Source: an uncultured Litoreibacter sp.
GTDB taxonomy: Bacteria; Pseudomonadota; Alphaproteobacteria; Rhodobacterales; Rhodobacteraceae
Reading direction: 5' to 3'
Assembly: GCF_947501785.1 (NCBI RefSeq)
Contig: NZ_CANMXB010000001.1
Location: 3,042,501 to 3,106,500 of the forward strand
DNA: 64,000 nucleotides
Below are positions 37,460 through 46,539 of the stretch, piece after piece. The notes under the pieces are model-generated. The model ran no database searches, had not been told where the DNA came from, and saw only the letters and a program-made list of their open reading frames with translations. Made by a program: the position numbers and the translations under genes. How positions within the stretch are numbered: the first letter of the stretch is position 1; every line of letters starts with the position of its first letter.

Positions 37460-39192
37460 GTCATGCCTCCCGGTCCAGGTTTTTTGGCGATGGTTGCGTG
37501 GTTTTGCACGGTGCTTTTCAGCACTTCGTCGCGGGGGCCGAAGGCGCGGCGCATGCCGCCGTCAAGCACCAGCAGGGTTTCGCATTCACGAATGGCCGAT
37601 GGCCGGTGCGCCATGATGATCACTGACCTGCCATCTTGCTTCATCGTGCGAATGGCGGTGTTCAGGGCGTTTGACCCGTCATTGTCCAGGTTGGCGTTGG
37701 GCTCATCCAGCACCAGGATGGAGGGCTGGCCGAACAGGGCGCGGGCCAACCCGATGCGCTGCAATTCCCCGCCGGACAGTCGGCCACGTGCGGCCGAGAC
37801 CGGCGTGTCATAGCCTTGAGGCTGCTTCAAAATCAGCTCATGCGCGGCCGCCTTCTTGGCGGCGTCGATAATGTCCTCGGGCTTGGCGTTGGGGTCGAGC
37901 CGGGCGATGTTTTCGCCGATTGTGCCGTCAAACAGCGACACCTTTTGCGGCAGATACCCGATGTGGTCACCCAAAACGTCAGGGTCGTATTGGTCAATCG
38001 CCGCGCCATCCAGCCGAATTTTGCCGCCAGCCGTTGGCCAAACGCCGGTCAGCGCGCGGGCGAGGGTGGATTTTCCGGCCCCCGATGGGCCGATGACGCC
38101 CATGGCCTGGCCCGGTTGCAGGTCAAAGGACAGCATGCGCAATGTCGCCTGCTTTTCGCCCGGCGGGATGATGGTCACCTGCTCTGCCACCAGCTTTGCC
38201 GCAGGTTTTGGCAAGGGGGTCCGCTCCGGCAACTCGGCGACTTCCGAAAGCAGCGCGGTCAGGCTTTGCCAGCCAAGGTGGGCGCGTTGCACAAGCGACC
38301 ATTGCCCGACCGCAAGTTCGATCGGTGCAAGCGCCCGGCCCAGCAGGATGGAGCCCGCGATCATCGCACCCGCGGTCATCTGGTTCTGCAGCACCAGATA
38401 TGCACCCAGCCCCAACATGGCAGATTGCAAAAACAGGCGCAGGGTTTTCGTCAGCGCGGTAATGGAGCCCGCGCGGTCGCTTTTTACAAGCGAGCTGCGC
38501 AGCGCCACTTCGCGCACCTTTTGCCAGCGGTCAAAGCTGGCCTTGCGCATGCCCAGACCCTGCACGATCTCGGTCTCGTCCATGATCTCGTCGCTCAGAC
38601 GGTGCGCCTGCACCGAATTGATGCTCGCATCCAGTTGCGGTTGGCGGGTGATGCGCTGGTTCAAAACCGTCAGAAGGATCAGCAGCCCGCCGCCCGCGAC
38701 GGCAAGGTATCCCAGCCAGGGGTGGAAAATGAAGATCGCGGCCAGAAAGACCGGGGTCCATGGCATGTCAAACAGGGCCAGCAACGCAGGCGAAGACAGC
38801 AGGCCCTGCACCGATTCCAGGTCGCGCAGCCCGGACTTGGTGTCCGCGGCGTTGGGCGCGAGGTTCGATTTGCGTAACATTGCAGTGAAGACGCGCCGGT
38901 CCAGCCTGTCCTGGAAACGCGCGCCGACACGGGCCAGAACGCGGCCGCGGGCGTAGTCCAAAAGCCCCATCATGCCGTACAGAAATGCCACAAGGATCGA
39001 CAGCGCGATCAGCGTTTCCTCCGACCGGCTTCCAAGCACCCGATCATAGACCTGCAACATGTATAATGGGCCTGTCAGCATCAACAAATTAACGAAGATG
39101 CTGAAGATGAAGGCGGCCCAGAACAGGTGGCGGCTTTCACGCCGCGCGGCTCCTAATTCTGCCCGTCCAGAGTGCAGTGCGTCCTGTCTCAC
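37456..39192 (-). CDS. Type I secretion ABC transporter, PrtD-like
   Basis: 578 aa. The membrane half (about 20-300) has six predicted helices, starting HLFWAAFIFSIFVNLLMLTGP and LYMLQVYDRVLGSRSEETL, typical of PrtD/HasD exporters lacking a C39 peptidase domain. The nucleotide-binding half shows Walker A GVIGPSGAGKSTLARALTG, the signature LSGGELQRIGLARAL and Walker B ILVLDEPNANLDNDG, then the switch His in MAHRPS. It exports a protein with a C-terminal signal in one step. The cargo is not adjacent. Confidence 0.92.
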   Translation of the reverse strand: MRQDALHSGRAELGAARRESRHLFWAAFIFSIFVNLLMLTGPLYMLQVYDRVLGSRSEETLIALSILVAFLYGMMGLLDYARGRVLARVGARFQDRLDRRVFTAMLRKSNLAPNAADTKSGLRDLESVQGLLSSPALLALFDMPWTPVFLAAIFIFHPWLGYLAVAGGGLLILLTVLNQRITRQPQLDASINSVQAHRLSDEIMDETEIVQGLGMRKASFDRWQKVREVALRSSLVKSDRAGSITALTKTLRLFLQSAMLGLGAYLVLQNQMTAGAMIAGSILLGRALAPIELAVGQWSLVQRAHLGWQSLTALLSEVAELPERTPLPKPAAKLVAEQVTIIPPGEKQATLRMLSFDLQPGQAMGVIGPSGAGKSTLARALTGVWPTAGGKIRLDGAAIDQYDPDVLGDHIGYLPQKVSLFDGTIGENIARLDPNAKPEDIIDAAKKAAAHELILKQPQGYDTPVSAARGRLSGGELQRIGLARALFGQPSILVLDEPNANLDNDGSNALNTAIRTMKQDGRSVIIMAHRPSAIRECETLLVLDGGMRRAFGPRDEVLKSTVQNHATIAKKPGPGGMT

Positions 39193-39388
39193 GTGTGTAT
39201 GCCCTTAGCGCGCTTTTTGTTTTGAGCGGGAGGTTACCATGGTGCTTGTGCCGCGCAAACACCTATCGCCAAATCATTATCAGATCGTGTCTTGAACTTC
39301 TGGCGCGCAGGGCCAAGTCTGGATAAATACCAAGTCTTAGTCGCAAACTTGAACAAAATTGGATGGGAAATTGCGTTATCTCCCTGTG

Positions 39389-40132
39389 ATGAAAGCAAAA
39401 CCGGGCGCTTTGGCGGTGCTCCTTCTGGCCGGCGTCGCCTTGGCCGGGTGCACGCCCGCGCCGGTTGGGGTGGGCTTCGCCGATCCGTATGAGGCGACCA
39501 ACCGCAAGACCCACAAGATAAACCGGTCGTTGGACCGCGCGATTGTCCGCCCCATTTCCAACGCCTACGGCAAGTCGGCGCCCGGCCCGCTGCGCAAGGG
39601 CGTCAGCAATGTCGCGTCCAACCTCAGCCTGCCTAGCACCGTTCTCAACAACCTGCTGCAATTCCGGATCGAGGAGGCGGGCGCCAACACCTTCCGCTTC
39701 CTGGTGAATTCGACCTTTGGCTTTGCCGGGCTGCTGGATGTGGCCACCGAGGCCGGCATCGCGCGCGACCCCAGCGACTTTGGCGAAACGCTGCATGTCT
39801 GGGGCGTCAAGGAGGGCACCTATCTGGAGCTGCCCATTCTGGGGCCCAGCACCTCGCGGCAAGCGGCGGGCAGGGTGGTCGACACGCTGACCAACCCGCT
39901 GAACTTTGTGCTTGAGGGGCAGGACCGCGCCGCGGCCACCGGCTCGACCGTGCTGGCGCGGTTCGGCGACCGCTACCAATTCCGCGACCTGGTGGATTCC
40001 GTGCTATATGAGAGCGAGGACAGCTACGCGCAGGCGCGGCTGCTTTACCTGCAGAACCGGCGCTTCGCGCTGACCGGCGAAACCCAACTTGACGATGTCG
40101 ACCCGTATGAGGATGTCTATGGCCTTGAATAA
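39389..40132 (+). CDS. mlaA: MlaA/VacJ-family outer membrane lipoprotein
   Basis: 247 aa. It removes surface-exposed phospholipid from the outer leaflet of the outer membrane and passes it to MlaC. The lipobox is LAGVALAGC; the mature part carries DPYEATNRKTHKINRSLD and the family blocks GKSAPGPLRKGVSN, FGFAGLLDVATEAGI and FGETLHVWGVKEGTYLELP. The start at 39389 gives a clean lipoprotein signal; an upstream ATG at 39359 would add ten polar residues. The gene overlaps mlaC by 14 bases. mlaDEF are not in the window. Confidence 0.93.
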   Translation: MKAKPGALAVLLLAGVALAGCTPAPVGVGFADPYEATNRKTHKINRSLDRAIVRPISNAYGKSAPGPLRKGVSNVASNLSLPSTVLNNLLQFRIEEAGANTFRFLVNSTFGFAGLLDVATEAGIARDPSDFGETLHVWGVKEGTYLELPILGPSTSRQAAGRVVDTLTNPLNFVLEGQDRAAATGSTVLARFGDRYQFRDLVDSVLYESEDSYAQARLLYLQNRRFALTGETQLDDVDPYEDVYGLE

Positions 40133-40724
40133 CCTCCCCGATCGCCGCCTGTTTCTGGCGGGTCTCGCAGCGACAGCCGCAATCGGCGCGTCCCCGGCGG
40201 CGGCGCTGTCCGGCCCTCAGGCGGAGCAGCTGGTCAATGCCGCGGTGGGCGACATCAACAAGATCATCGCCTCCGGCAAGTCGCAGAGCGCGATGATCGC
40301 CGATTTCGAACGGGTTTTCGCGCGGTACGCGGATGTGAACATCATCGCGCTGACCACGCTGGGGGCGGCGCGTCGCACGGCGTCCAAGGCGGAGGTCAAC
40401 GCCTACGTCAAAGCGTTCCGCGGGTATTTTACCCGCAAATACGGCCGCCGGTTCAACGAGTTTGTGGGCGGGCAGATCATCGTCAGCGGGTCGCGTAAGT
40501 CCAAAAGCAACATCGAGGTGCTGTCCACCGCCAAGCTGCGCGGCTCTGCGCCGTTCAAGGTGAATTGGCTGGTCTCGGACCGCAGCGGCAAGGCGAAGAT
40601 CTTCAACATCATCATTGAGGGCGTCAACACGCTGACCTCGGAGCGTGCGGAGATCGGCGCGATGCTGGACCGTCGTGGCGGCAGCATTGCGCGGCTGACC
40701 GCTGACCTGAAGAAGGCGGGCTAG
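40119..40724 (+). CDS. mlaC: MlaC-family phospholipid-binding periplasmic protein
   Basis: 201 aa. It shuttles phospholipid between MlaA at the outer membrane and the inner-membrane MlaFEDB complex. The signal sequence DRRLFLAGLAATAAIGASPAAA has twin Arg and may use Tat. The MlaC fold is recognised by FERVFARYADVNIIALTTLG, YVKAFRGYFTRKYGRRF and the C-terminal block KIFNIIIEGVNTLTSERAEI. It is translated from within the end of mlaA. It converges on the PBP gene with 3 bases between stops. Confidence 0.88.
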   Translation: MALNNLPDRRLFLAGLAATAAIGASPAAALSGPQAEQLVNAAVGDINKIIASGKSQSAMIADFERVFARYADVNIIALTTLGAARRTASKAEVNAYVKAFRGYFTRKYGRRFNEFVGGQIIVSGSRKSKSNIEVLSTAKLRGSAPFKVNWLVSDRSGKAKIFNIIIEGVNTLTSERAEIGAMLDRRGGSIARLTADLKKAG

Positions 40725-40727
40725 GCC

Positions 40728-42902
40728 CTAATTCCCGAAAATCTTGCCCAGAACATCTAGGATCACGTCCTCGGTGGTTTGACGCCGTTGTTGGCGCTGC
40801 GGTTGGCGGGGACTTTGGGCGGTCGTGGTCTGCTGCTGTTGCGGTTGCACAGGTTGCACGCGCGGCGGTTTGGCGGGGCGGATCATCGGCAGCGGTGTAA
40901 CCGGTGTCCCCGCTGTCGCCCGCGCGACCGTTTCGCGCCATATGTCGGCAGGCAGGCCGCCGCCGGTCACGCCCTTCAACGGGGTGTTGTCGTCATACCC
41001 CATCCACACCCCCACCACATAGTCAGACGTAAACCCGATGAACCACGCGTCCTTGGCCGCGCTGGTGGTGCCGGTCTTGCCCGCAACCTCGCGGTCGTCC
41101 AGCCGCGCGCGGGTGCCGGTGCCGTCGGTGACGACGCGGCGCATCATGTAGATCAGCTGCTCGGCGGCTTGGGGGGTAATCACTCGCTCCCCAATACCAC
41201 CTTCCTTGCCCATGAGCGGCGCATCATCACCTTTCAGGCGCAATTCGGTCAGCCCGTAAGGCGTCACCGCGTTGCCGCCATTCAGAATGCCGGCATAGGC
41301 GCCGGTCATCTCCAGCAACGTGCTTTCCGACGCGCCCAAGGCCAAAGCCGGGCCGTCGGCAAGCGCGTTGTCGATGCCAAACCGCGTTGCCACGTCGCGC
41401 ACGTTGTCGCGACCCACGGCCTCCGACACTTTGACGGCGACGGTGTTGATCGATTGGCGCAGCGCGTCGGTCAGGGTCATCATGCCCTTGAAGTCGCGGG
41501 AGTAGTTCTTGGGCGAGTACGCCCCTGAGCCGGGAATGTTGATCGTGAACGGCTCGTCCACCACGGTTGAATCGTATTGAAAGCCCAGATCCATTGCGGC
41601 GGCGTAAACGAACGGCTTGAAGGCAGACCCGGTCTGCCGCTTCGCCTCTGTCGCGCGGTTGAAGCCGCCGGTGACCTTTTCGCGGCCCCCGACCATGGCG
41701 CGCACCGCGCCGTCAGACGACATCACCACAATCGCGGCTTCCGCCTTCGATCCGGCGCTGACCTTGGTCTCGAACACAAATTCCAGCGCGTCCTCGGCGG
41801 CGGTCTGCAGGCGGTTGTCGAAGGTGGATTTGATGATCACGTCTTCGGTCGTGTCGCGGGTCAGAAAAGATGGCGCGCTGTCCATCACCCAATCCACGAA
41901 GAACCCGCCCGCGCGGGCGGCGGCGGCTTTGGATAGGCCGGCAGGGGCAGCATTGGCGGCCGCTTCTTCGGCGGAGGTGATGTAGCCCTGTTCGCGCATC
42001 AGTCGCAGCACGGTCGCGGCGCGGTCGCGGGCCCGTTGCAGGTTGCCGGTGGGCGCGTAACGGGATGGCGCGGGCAAGACGCCTGCCAGCATCGCGGCCT
42101 CGGGGATATTCACGTTGATCGCGGGCTTGCCGAAATAATTCTGCGAGGCCGCTTCAAACCCGCGCGCGCCGCCACCCAGATAGGCGCGGTTCATGTAGAT
42201 CGAAAGGATTTCATCCTTTGTGTATTTGGCCTCCATGGCGAGGGCGAACAGCGCTTCTTTCCCTTTCCGGGCGAGCGTGGTGCGGCGGCAATCTGCCTCG
42301 TACTTGGCCTCAGAGCTCCATTTGGCCGGATCAAATTGTACGCCAAGGCAAAGCAGCTTCGCTGTTTGCTGTGTGATCGTGGACCCGCCATGCCCCTGCC
42401 AGGGTTTGCGCCCTTCGCGCATATTGATGCGCATGGCGGACGCGATGCCGCGCGGGCTGACGCCCAGATGGCGGTAGAACCGTTTATCCTCAGCCGCGAC
42501 GACCGCGTTTTTCAGGGCGGGGGCCACATTCTGCGCGCTCACAGGCCCGCCGAACTGGTCGCCGCGCCGCGCGAAAACCACGCCTTCGCGATCCAGCAGC
42601 GTGACCGACCCACGGGTGCGCCCGTCCAGCAAGGCCTCCAGCTCGGGCAATGTGGTGTAGGTGTAGGCGACAGCGCCGCCCAGCAGCAGGATGGCAATGG
42701 CGGCAATGCGCCATGTCAGTTTCCAGATCAGGCGGAACAGGAATTTGAACGGCGCAAAAAGATAGCCCAGCAATCCCATTTTCTTCTTGGGTTTGCTGCG
42801 GCGCTTGGTTTTTCGCTTGGCTGGTTTGGCCGCCTTTTTGGGCGCTGCCTTCGTATAGCGCTTTTCGGCCACCAATGGCTTACGTTTGCCCGTGTTGCTC
42901 AT
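40728..42902 (-). CDS. Class A penicillin-binding protein (PBP1A family)
   Basis: 724 aa. A bifunctional peptidoglycan synthase of the inner membrane. A Lys-rich cytoplasmic tail (1-42) precedes one membrane helix (about 62-85). The GT51 domain shows AVVAAEDKRFYRHLGVS and GGSTITQQTAKLL. The transpeptidase domain has the SxxK motif in TGSAFKPFVYAA, the SxN motif in RQSINTVAVK and the KTG motif in AGKTGTTSAAKDAWF. The C-terminus is a Pro/Gln-rich tail of about 60 residues. It diverges from glnK over a 257-base region with palindromes. Confidence 0.95.
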   Translation of the reverse strand: MSNTGKRKPLVAEKRYTKAAPKKAAKPAKRKTKRRSKPKKKMGLLGYLFAPFKFLFRLIWKLTWRIAAIAILLLGGAVAYTYTTLPELEALLDGRTRGSVTLLDREGVVFARRGDQFGGPVSAQNVAPALKNAVVAAEDKRFYRHLGVSPRGIASAMRINMREGRKPWQGHGGSTITQQTAKLLCLGVQFDPAKWSSEAKYEADCRRTTLARKGKEALFALAMEAKYTKDEILSIYMNRAYLGGGARGFEAASQNYFGKPAINVNIPEAAMLAGVLPAPSRYAPTGNLQRARDRAATVLRLMREQGYITSAEEAAANAAPAGLSKAAAARAGGFFVDWVMDSAPSFLTRDTTEDVIIKSTFDNRLQTAAEDALEFVFETKVSAGSKAEAAIVVMSSDGAVRAMVGGREKVTGGFNRATEAKRQTGSAFKPFVYAAAMDLGFQYDSTVVDEPFTINIPGSGAYSPKNYSRDFKGMMTLTDALRQSINTVAVKVSEAVGRDNVRDVATRFGIDNALADGPALALGASESTLLEMTGAYAGILNGGNAVTPYGLTELRLKGDDAPLMGKEGGIGERVITPQAAEQLIYMMRRVVTDGTGTRARLDDREVAGKTGTTSAAKDAWFIGFTSDYVVGVWMGYDDNTPLKGVTGGGLPADIWRETVARATAGTPVTPLPMIRPAKPPRVQPVQPQQQQTTTAQSPRQPQRQQRRQTTEDVILDVLGKIFGN

Positions 42903-43001
42903 TCTGACCTGCTCTATGAATGGCTATTTTCTTTTCATTCTAGATATAGGGAGGTTGGCCGCGAATGTAGAGAGAAACTCGCTCACATTCGAAACATCAT
43001 C

Positions 43002-43018
43002 TGCTCAATATTTGAGCA
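43002..43018. promoter_or_regulatory. Palindrome 1 upstream of glnK
   Basis: TGCTCAA-TAT-TTGAGCA is a perfect 7-base inverted repeat with a 3-base spacer, 158 bases before glnK. Its TGC...GCA ends are reminiscent of NtrC sites (TGCAC-N-GTGCA), but the match is partial. Confidence 0.5.
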
Positions 43019-43024
43019 TTGACT

Positions 43025-43042
43025 AAAATTTGTGCAAATTTT
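43025..43042. promoter_or_regulatory. Palindrome 2 upstream of glnK
   Basis: AAAATTTG-TG-CAAATTTT is a perfect 8-base inverted repeat with a 2-base spacer. It lies immediately after a TTGACT (43019-43024) that could be a -35 element, so a bound protein would affect RNA polymerase there. Confidence 0.5.
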
Positions 43043-43159
43043 GTGTGACAGGGCCGGTTTTCAGCCCATTTTCCCGCTCCGACTCGTTGAATGCTGCAGC
43101 TGCAGCGCTGTTTGTTCCGTTATCGCCCGCCAGACGGGATCCGGAAGAGGGAAAAAACA

Positions 43160-43498
43160 GTGAAACTAATCATTGCTGCAATCAAACCATTCAAGCTCGA
43201 AGAGGTCCGCGAAGCGCTGACCTCCATCGGCGTGCGCGGGATGATGGTCACCGAGATCAAGGGCTTCGGCTCTCAGTCCGGTCATACCGAAATCTACCGC
43301 GGTGCCGAATACGCCGTGAATTTCGTGCCGAAAGTGAAGCTCGAAATCGTGGTCGCCGCCGCCATGGCCGACCAAGTGGTCGAGACCATCACCACCACGG
43401 CCAAGACCGACAAGATCGGCGACGGCAAAATCTTCGTGCTCGACGTGAGCCAAGCGGTGCGCGTGCGGACCGGCGAAACCAATGACGAGGCGCTTTGA
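43160..43498 (+). CDS. glnK: PII nitrogen regulatory protein, GlnK type
   Basis: 112 aa, the standard PII length. It senses 2-oxoglutarate, ATP/ADP and nitrogen state, and blocks AmtB when uridylylation is low. The GTG at 43160 is the start: a GGAAGAGGG site precedes it and the product begins VKLIIAAIKPFKLEEV. The T-loop carries the uridylylation Tyr in GHTEIYRGAEYAVNF (Tyr51), and the B- and C-loops are intact (TTAKTDKIGDGKIFVLDV). Being followed directly by amtB argues for glnK rather than glnB. Confidence 0.95.
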   Translation: MKLIIAAIKPFKLEEVREALTSIGVRGMMVTEIKGFGSQSGHTEIYRGAEYAVNFVPKVKLEIVVAAAMADQVVETITTTAKTDKIGDGKIFVLDVSQAVRVRTGETNDEAL

Positions 43499-43522
43499 GC
43501 GCGCAAGATGGGAACGAGTAAA

Positions 43523-44845
43523 ATGAACATCAAAACACTTCTCACCGCCGCCTCTGTCGCAGCCCTGCTGCCGACACTAGGCTTCGCGCAGGAGGCGGAC
43601 ACCACGCCGACCAACGCGGATATCGGCTTTATCTTCACCACCTTCATGTTCCTGGTCGCGGGCTTTCTGGTCTTCTGGATGGCGGCGGGCTTCTCCATGC
43701 TGGAAGCCGGTCTGGTGCGGTCCAAGAACGTCACCATGCAGCTGACCAAGAACATGGGCCTGTTTTCCTTGGCCTCCATCTTCTATTACCTGATCGGCTA
43801 CAACCTGATGTACCCCGGCGACGGCTGGACTATGGAAGGCATCATCGGGGCCTTCGCACCTGCAGCGATGGAACCCGTTGGCCTTGAGGGCGCGGAGCCC
43901 GATCTGACCTACGCCTCCGTCGGGTCGGACTTCTTCTTCCAGCTGATGTTCTGCGCCGCGACCGCGTCCATCGTGTCGGGTGCCGTGGCCGAGCGTATCA
44001 AGCTGTGGCCGTTCCTGATCTTCACGGTCGTGCTGACTTCCGTCATCTACCCGATCCAGGCGTCCTGGAAATGGGGCGGCGGCTTCCTGGACGGCATGGG
44101 CTTCCTCGACTTTGCGGGCTCCACCGTGGTGCACTCCGTGGGTGGCTGGGCGGCTTTGACCGGCGCGATCATCCTCGGGCCACGGCTGGGCAAGTACAAA
44201 GACGGCAAGGTCTTCCCGATGCCGGGTTCCAACCTGACGCTGGCGACTTTGGGTACGTTCATCCTGTGGCTCGGCTGGTTCGGGTTCAACGGGGGCTCGC
44301 AGCTGTACATGGATACCGCTGGCAACGTGGCCGACATCTCCCGCATCTTCGCCAACACCAACACGGCGGCGGCTGGCGGGGCCATCACGGCGCTGATCCT
44401 GACGCAGGTGCTGTACAAGAAGCCGGACCTCACCATGGTGCTGAACGGCGCGCTGGCCGGTCTGGTCTCCATCACGGCTGAGCCGCTGACCCCGTCGCTG
44501 GGCGTGGCCACGCTGATCGGTGCAGTGGGCGGTGTGATCGTGGTCTTCGCGGTGCCGTTCCTCGACAAGCTGAAAATCGACGATGTGGTCGGCGCCATTC
44601 CGGTGCACCTGTTCGCCGGTATCTGGGGCACCATCGCGGTGACCTTCACCAACGGCGACGCGTCGCTGGGTGTGCAGCTCTACTCGATCCTGGTGGTTGG
44701 GGTGTTCACGGTGGTCGCCTCTGGCCTGCTGTGGTTCATCTTGAAATCCACAATGGGCATCCGGGTCTCGGAAGAAGACGAGATCAACGGTCTCGATACG
44801 TCCGAGCTGGGCATGGAGGCCTACCCAGAGTTCTCCAAGGGCTGA
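43523..44845 (+). CDS. amtB: Ammonium transporter
   Basis: 440 aa. A trimeric channel for ammonium/ammonia with 11 membrane helices after a cleavable signal (TAASVAALLPTLGFAQ). Key features are GFLVFWMAAGFSMLEAGLVR, the helix with FAGSTVVHSVGGWAAL (pore His equivalent to E. coli His168) and VVGAIPVHLFAGIWGT (His318 equivalent). The ATG at 43523 is preferred over 43508 because GGGAACGAG lies at good spacing. It is cotranscribed with glnK; a strong terminator follows at 44879. Confidence 0.96.
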   Translation: MNIKTLLTAASVAALLPTLGFAQEADTTPTNADIGFIFTTFMFLVAGFLVFWMAAGFSMLEAGLVRSKNVTMQLTKNMGLFSLASIFYYLIGYNLMYPGDGWTMEGIIGAFAPAAMEPVGLEGAEPDLTYASVGSDFFFQLMFCAATASIVSGAVAERIKLWPFLIFTVVLTSVIYPIQASWKWGGGFLDGMGFLDFAGSTVVHSVGGWAALTGAIILGPRLGKYKDGKVFPMPGSNLTLATLGTFILWLGWFGFNGGSQLYMDTAGNVADISRIFANTNTAAAGGAITALILTQVLYKKPDLTMVLNGALAGLVSITAEPLTPSLGVATLIGAVGGVIVVFAVPFLDKLKIDDVVGAIPVHLFAGIWGTIAVTFTNGDASLGVQLYSILVVGVFTVVASGLLWFILKSTMGIRVSEEDEINGLDTSELGMEAYPEFSKG

Positions 44846-44878
44846 GTCACTTCCCTCACTTATCAGCCTTGAACAACG

Positions 44879-44908
44879 GGCCCGGACCAGAAATGGTCCG
44901 GGCCTTTC
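44879..44908 (+). terminator. Rho-independent terminator of glnK-amtB
   Basis: GGCCCGGACCA-GAAA-TGGTCCGGGCC is a perfect 11-bp stem with a GAAA tetraloop, followed by a TTT run. It marks the boundary between the nitrogen operon and the second toxin island. Confidence 0.92.
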
Positions 44909-44956
44909 CTATGCCGCCCAATAAGCGATGAGCCCGGTACGTCTTGGGGGACGCCC

Positions 44957-45703
44957 CTATAGTTGGGGAGGGTACTGCTCCAGGCTTGGCAGGGCCGCAG
45001 CCTCAATCAGCTGTGTGTCAATTCTCAAGAGCCGTTCCACGGCGGTCGCATCGGCGAGGTTGAACATAGCAGGTGCGGTCATGATGAGCCGGCCATCATT
45101 GATGAACCGATCAAAATGGGTCTCGTCAATGTCCATCCCGGTTGGAAGGCTGGGCAACCAAATCCCAAAGCCGGAGCTGTGATATTCCGGGAACCGTTTA
45201 CCCGCAATTTTTAGCGCATAGGGCGCGGCACTCACCAACGAGGCCGTGCGCCAGCTGGTCAGAATGCCCACCAAGTCTGCAACCAACTCGGCAGTTATGC
45301 GCGTTTCGGAGAAGTTGAGCGGCCACTCGATCCGCAGCCAATCATGGTTGGGAAGCCCGTCCCACATGTACATGATGCGGTATGGCCAGATGACCTTCCC
45401 ATCCGGCCCCAGGAACGGTTTGCTACCAGAAACAAACTTGGACAGTTCATCGTCAGGGTGGTCCTTTTGAAACTGCTCAAAGAAATCGGTCACGGTATTT
45501 GGCAATGCGGGGTCATCTATGGGAACGGGCGAAGCGTCCTGGTCCGTTTTGAATGCCAGTCCTTTCAGGCCCGGAGCCACCTCCGTAAGGTCTTGGGAAA
45601 GGCGTTGGAACCCAACGACATGATCTGCATCCGACAAGAACGGGCCGGGCCGTTGAAACCAACAGGTGATTTCAAGGATTTCATCAATCATTAGGTTCTC
45701 CAA
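44957..45703 (-). CDS. Imm52-like immunity protein
   Basis: 248 aa, cytosolic-looking. The segment FSETRITAELVADLVGILTSWR and the C-terminal FGIWLPSLPTGMDIDETHFDRF fit the Imm52 pattern that accompanies Tox-REase-5 toxins, as TsiT does TseT in P. aeruginosa. The family name is from memory and not from a search. It overlaps the 3' end of the effector by 13 bases, which ties toxin and antitoxin expression together. GC is lower than in the flanking amtB and trxA regions. Confidence 0.72.
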   Translation of the reverse strand: MENLMIDEILEITCWFQRPGPFLSDADHVVGFQRLSQDLTEVAPGLKGLAFKTDQDASPVPIDDPALPNTVTDFFEQFQKDHPDDELSKFVSGSKPFLGPDGKVIWPYRIMYMWDGLPNHDWLRIEWPLNFSETRITAELVADLVGILTSWRTASLVSAAPYALKIAGKRFPEYHSSGFGIWLPSLPTGMDIDETHFDRFINDGRLIMTAPAMFNLADATAVERLLRIDTQLIEAAALPSLEQYPPQL

Positions 45704-46539
45704 ATGCTGGGGGGCAAGGCGCTAACCGGCATATGAAAGACCCGAAGCCGGGTCAGAAAGCTAATACGCGCATAAGAAAAACAATAGAGCTTCAACTTGA
45801 TGTTGCTACAGAACCAGAAAACGTGGTGCCAGAAATACTGGCTTCCCGGGCGAAGTGGAAACCCTTGCGCCAGCGTATTGTGATTGCGCATCTGCGTGGA
45901 CACCGCCGCCATGCGCCCGACTGCGACAGCTTCCTCGAGGATGGGCAGAATGTTTATTGGCTCTCCGCCCGGTCCGGGGACGGATATTGGGCTTTCCCCC
46001 AAATACCTGCCGTAACCCATCTTCGCTTCGATGAGAAAGCAAAGCGCTGAATTGAAACCGTCCATGCGGGACCCGGCTATTGACCATTCTTCGATTCTTG
46101 GCATTTCGGGGTAAAAATTCAACACCGGTGCGCCGCCTCCCATCATTGTGGAGACGCGATGCTGGTAATCCATGGCGGGGATAAACGGGAAAGACGCGTT
46201 CACCACTTTGCCAGCAAGAAAACCACAAGGAGCGCAATACTCGCAGGTTGTCTCGGCTTCGGCGGCCATTGCATTCTGCAGGTCGCGAATTTGCGACTCT
46301 GAGGTGCTATCGTAGGAATAAACCTCGCCAGTTTCTGTCAGGGGGTCGATGGTGTCAGAACCGCCAGCCAGCCCTTCAAAATCCAATGGACCAGCAGGCG
46401 CAGGTTGAAGCGGTGTGCGTGTGCCGGGGCGCAGTGTGCCACCAGGGGAGTTTTGAATTGTGTAAATCGCCGCTCCGGCCAAAAGCACGGCACCGCTGAC
46501 GAGGGGGAGTAATAAGATCGCCGGCATTTTTACCACCAA
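45691..46539 (-). CDS. Tox-REase-5 nuclease effector, TseT-like
   Basis: 282 aa. The N-terminus has one strongly hydrophobic segment (AILLLPLVSGAVLLAGAAIY), followed by a Pro/Gly-rich linker. The C-terminal ~180 residues match Tox-REase-5, a restriction-endonuclease-fold DNase: YQHRVSTMM, then EWSIAGSRMDGFNSALCFL-I-EAK with the catalytic Asp...Glu-x-Lys, and later a Trp-His pair. Two Cys pairs precede it (CEYCAPC). The best relative I know is P. aeruginosa TseT, a type VI DNase effector. The gene sits between a DUF4123 adaptor and an Imm52-like immunity gene, overlapping both. No PAAR or VgrG domain is fused to it. Confidence 0.78.
   Translation of the reverse strand: MVVKMPAILLLPLVSGAVLLAGAAIYTIQNSPGGTLRPGTRTPLQPAPAGPLDFEGLAGGSDTIDPLTETGEVYSYDSTSESQIRDLQNAMAAEAETTCEYCAPCGFLAGKVVNASFPFIPAMDYQHRVSTMMGGGAPVLNFYPEMPRIEEWSIAGSRMDGFNSALCFLIEAKMGYGRYLGESPISVPGPGGEPINILPILEEAVAVGRMAAVSTQMRNHNTLAQGFPLRPGSQYFWHHVFWFCSNIKLKLYCFSYARISFLTRLRVFHMPVSALPPSIWRT

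Noticed and set aside
45691-45850. Frameshift near the end of the Tox-REase-5 effector
   Set aside because: The C-terminal residues looked odd (many Phe, Cys and Lys), but the other two frames give stops, and the frame runs on to overlap the immunity gene as in the first module.
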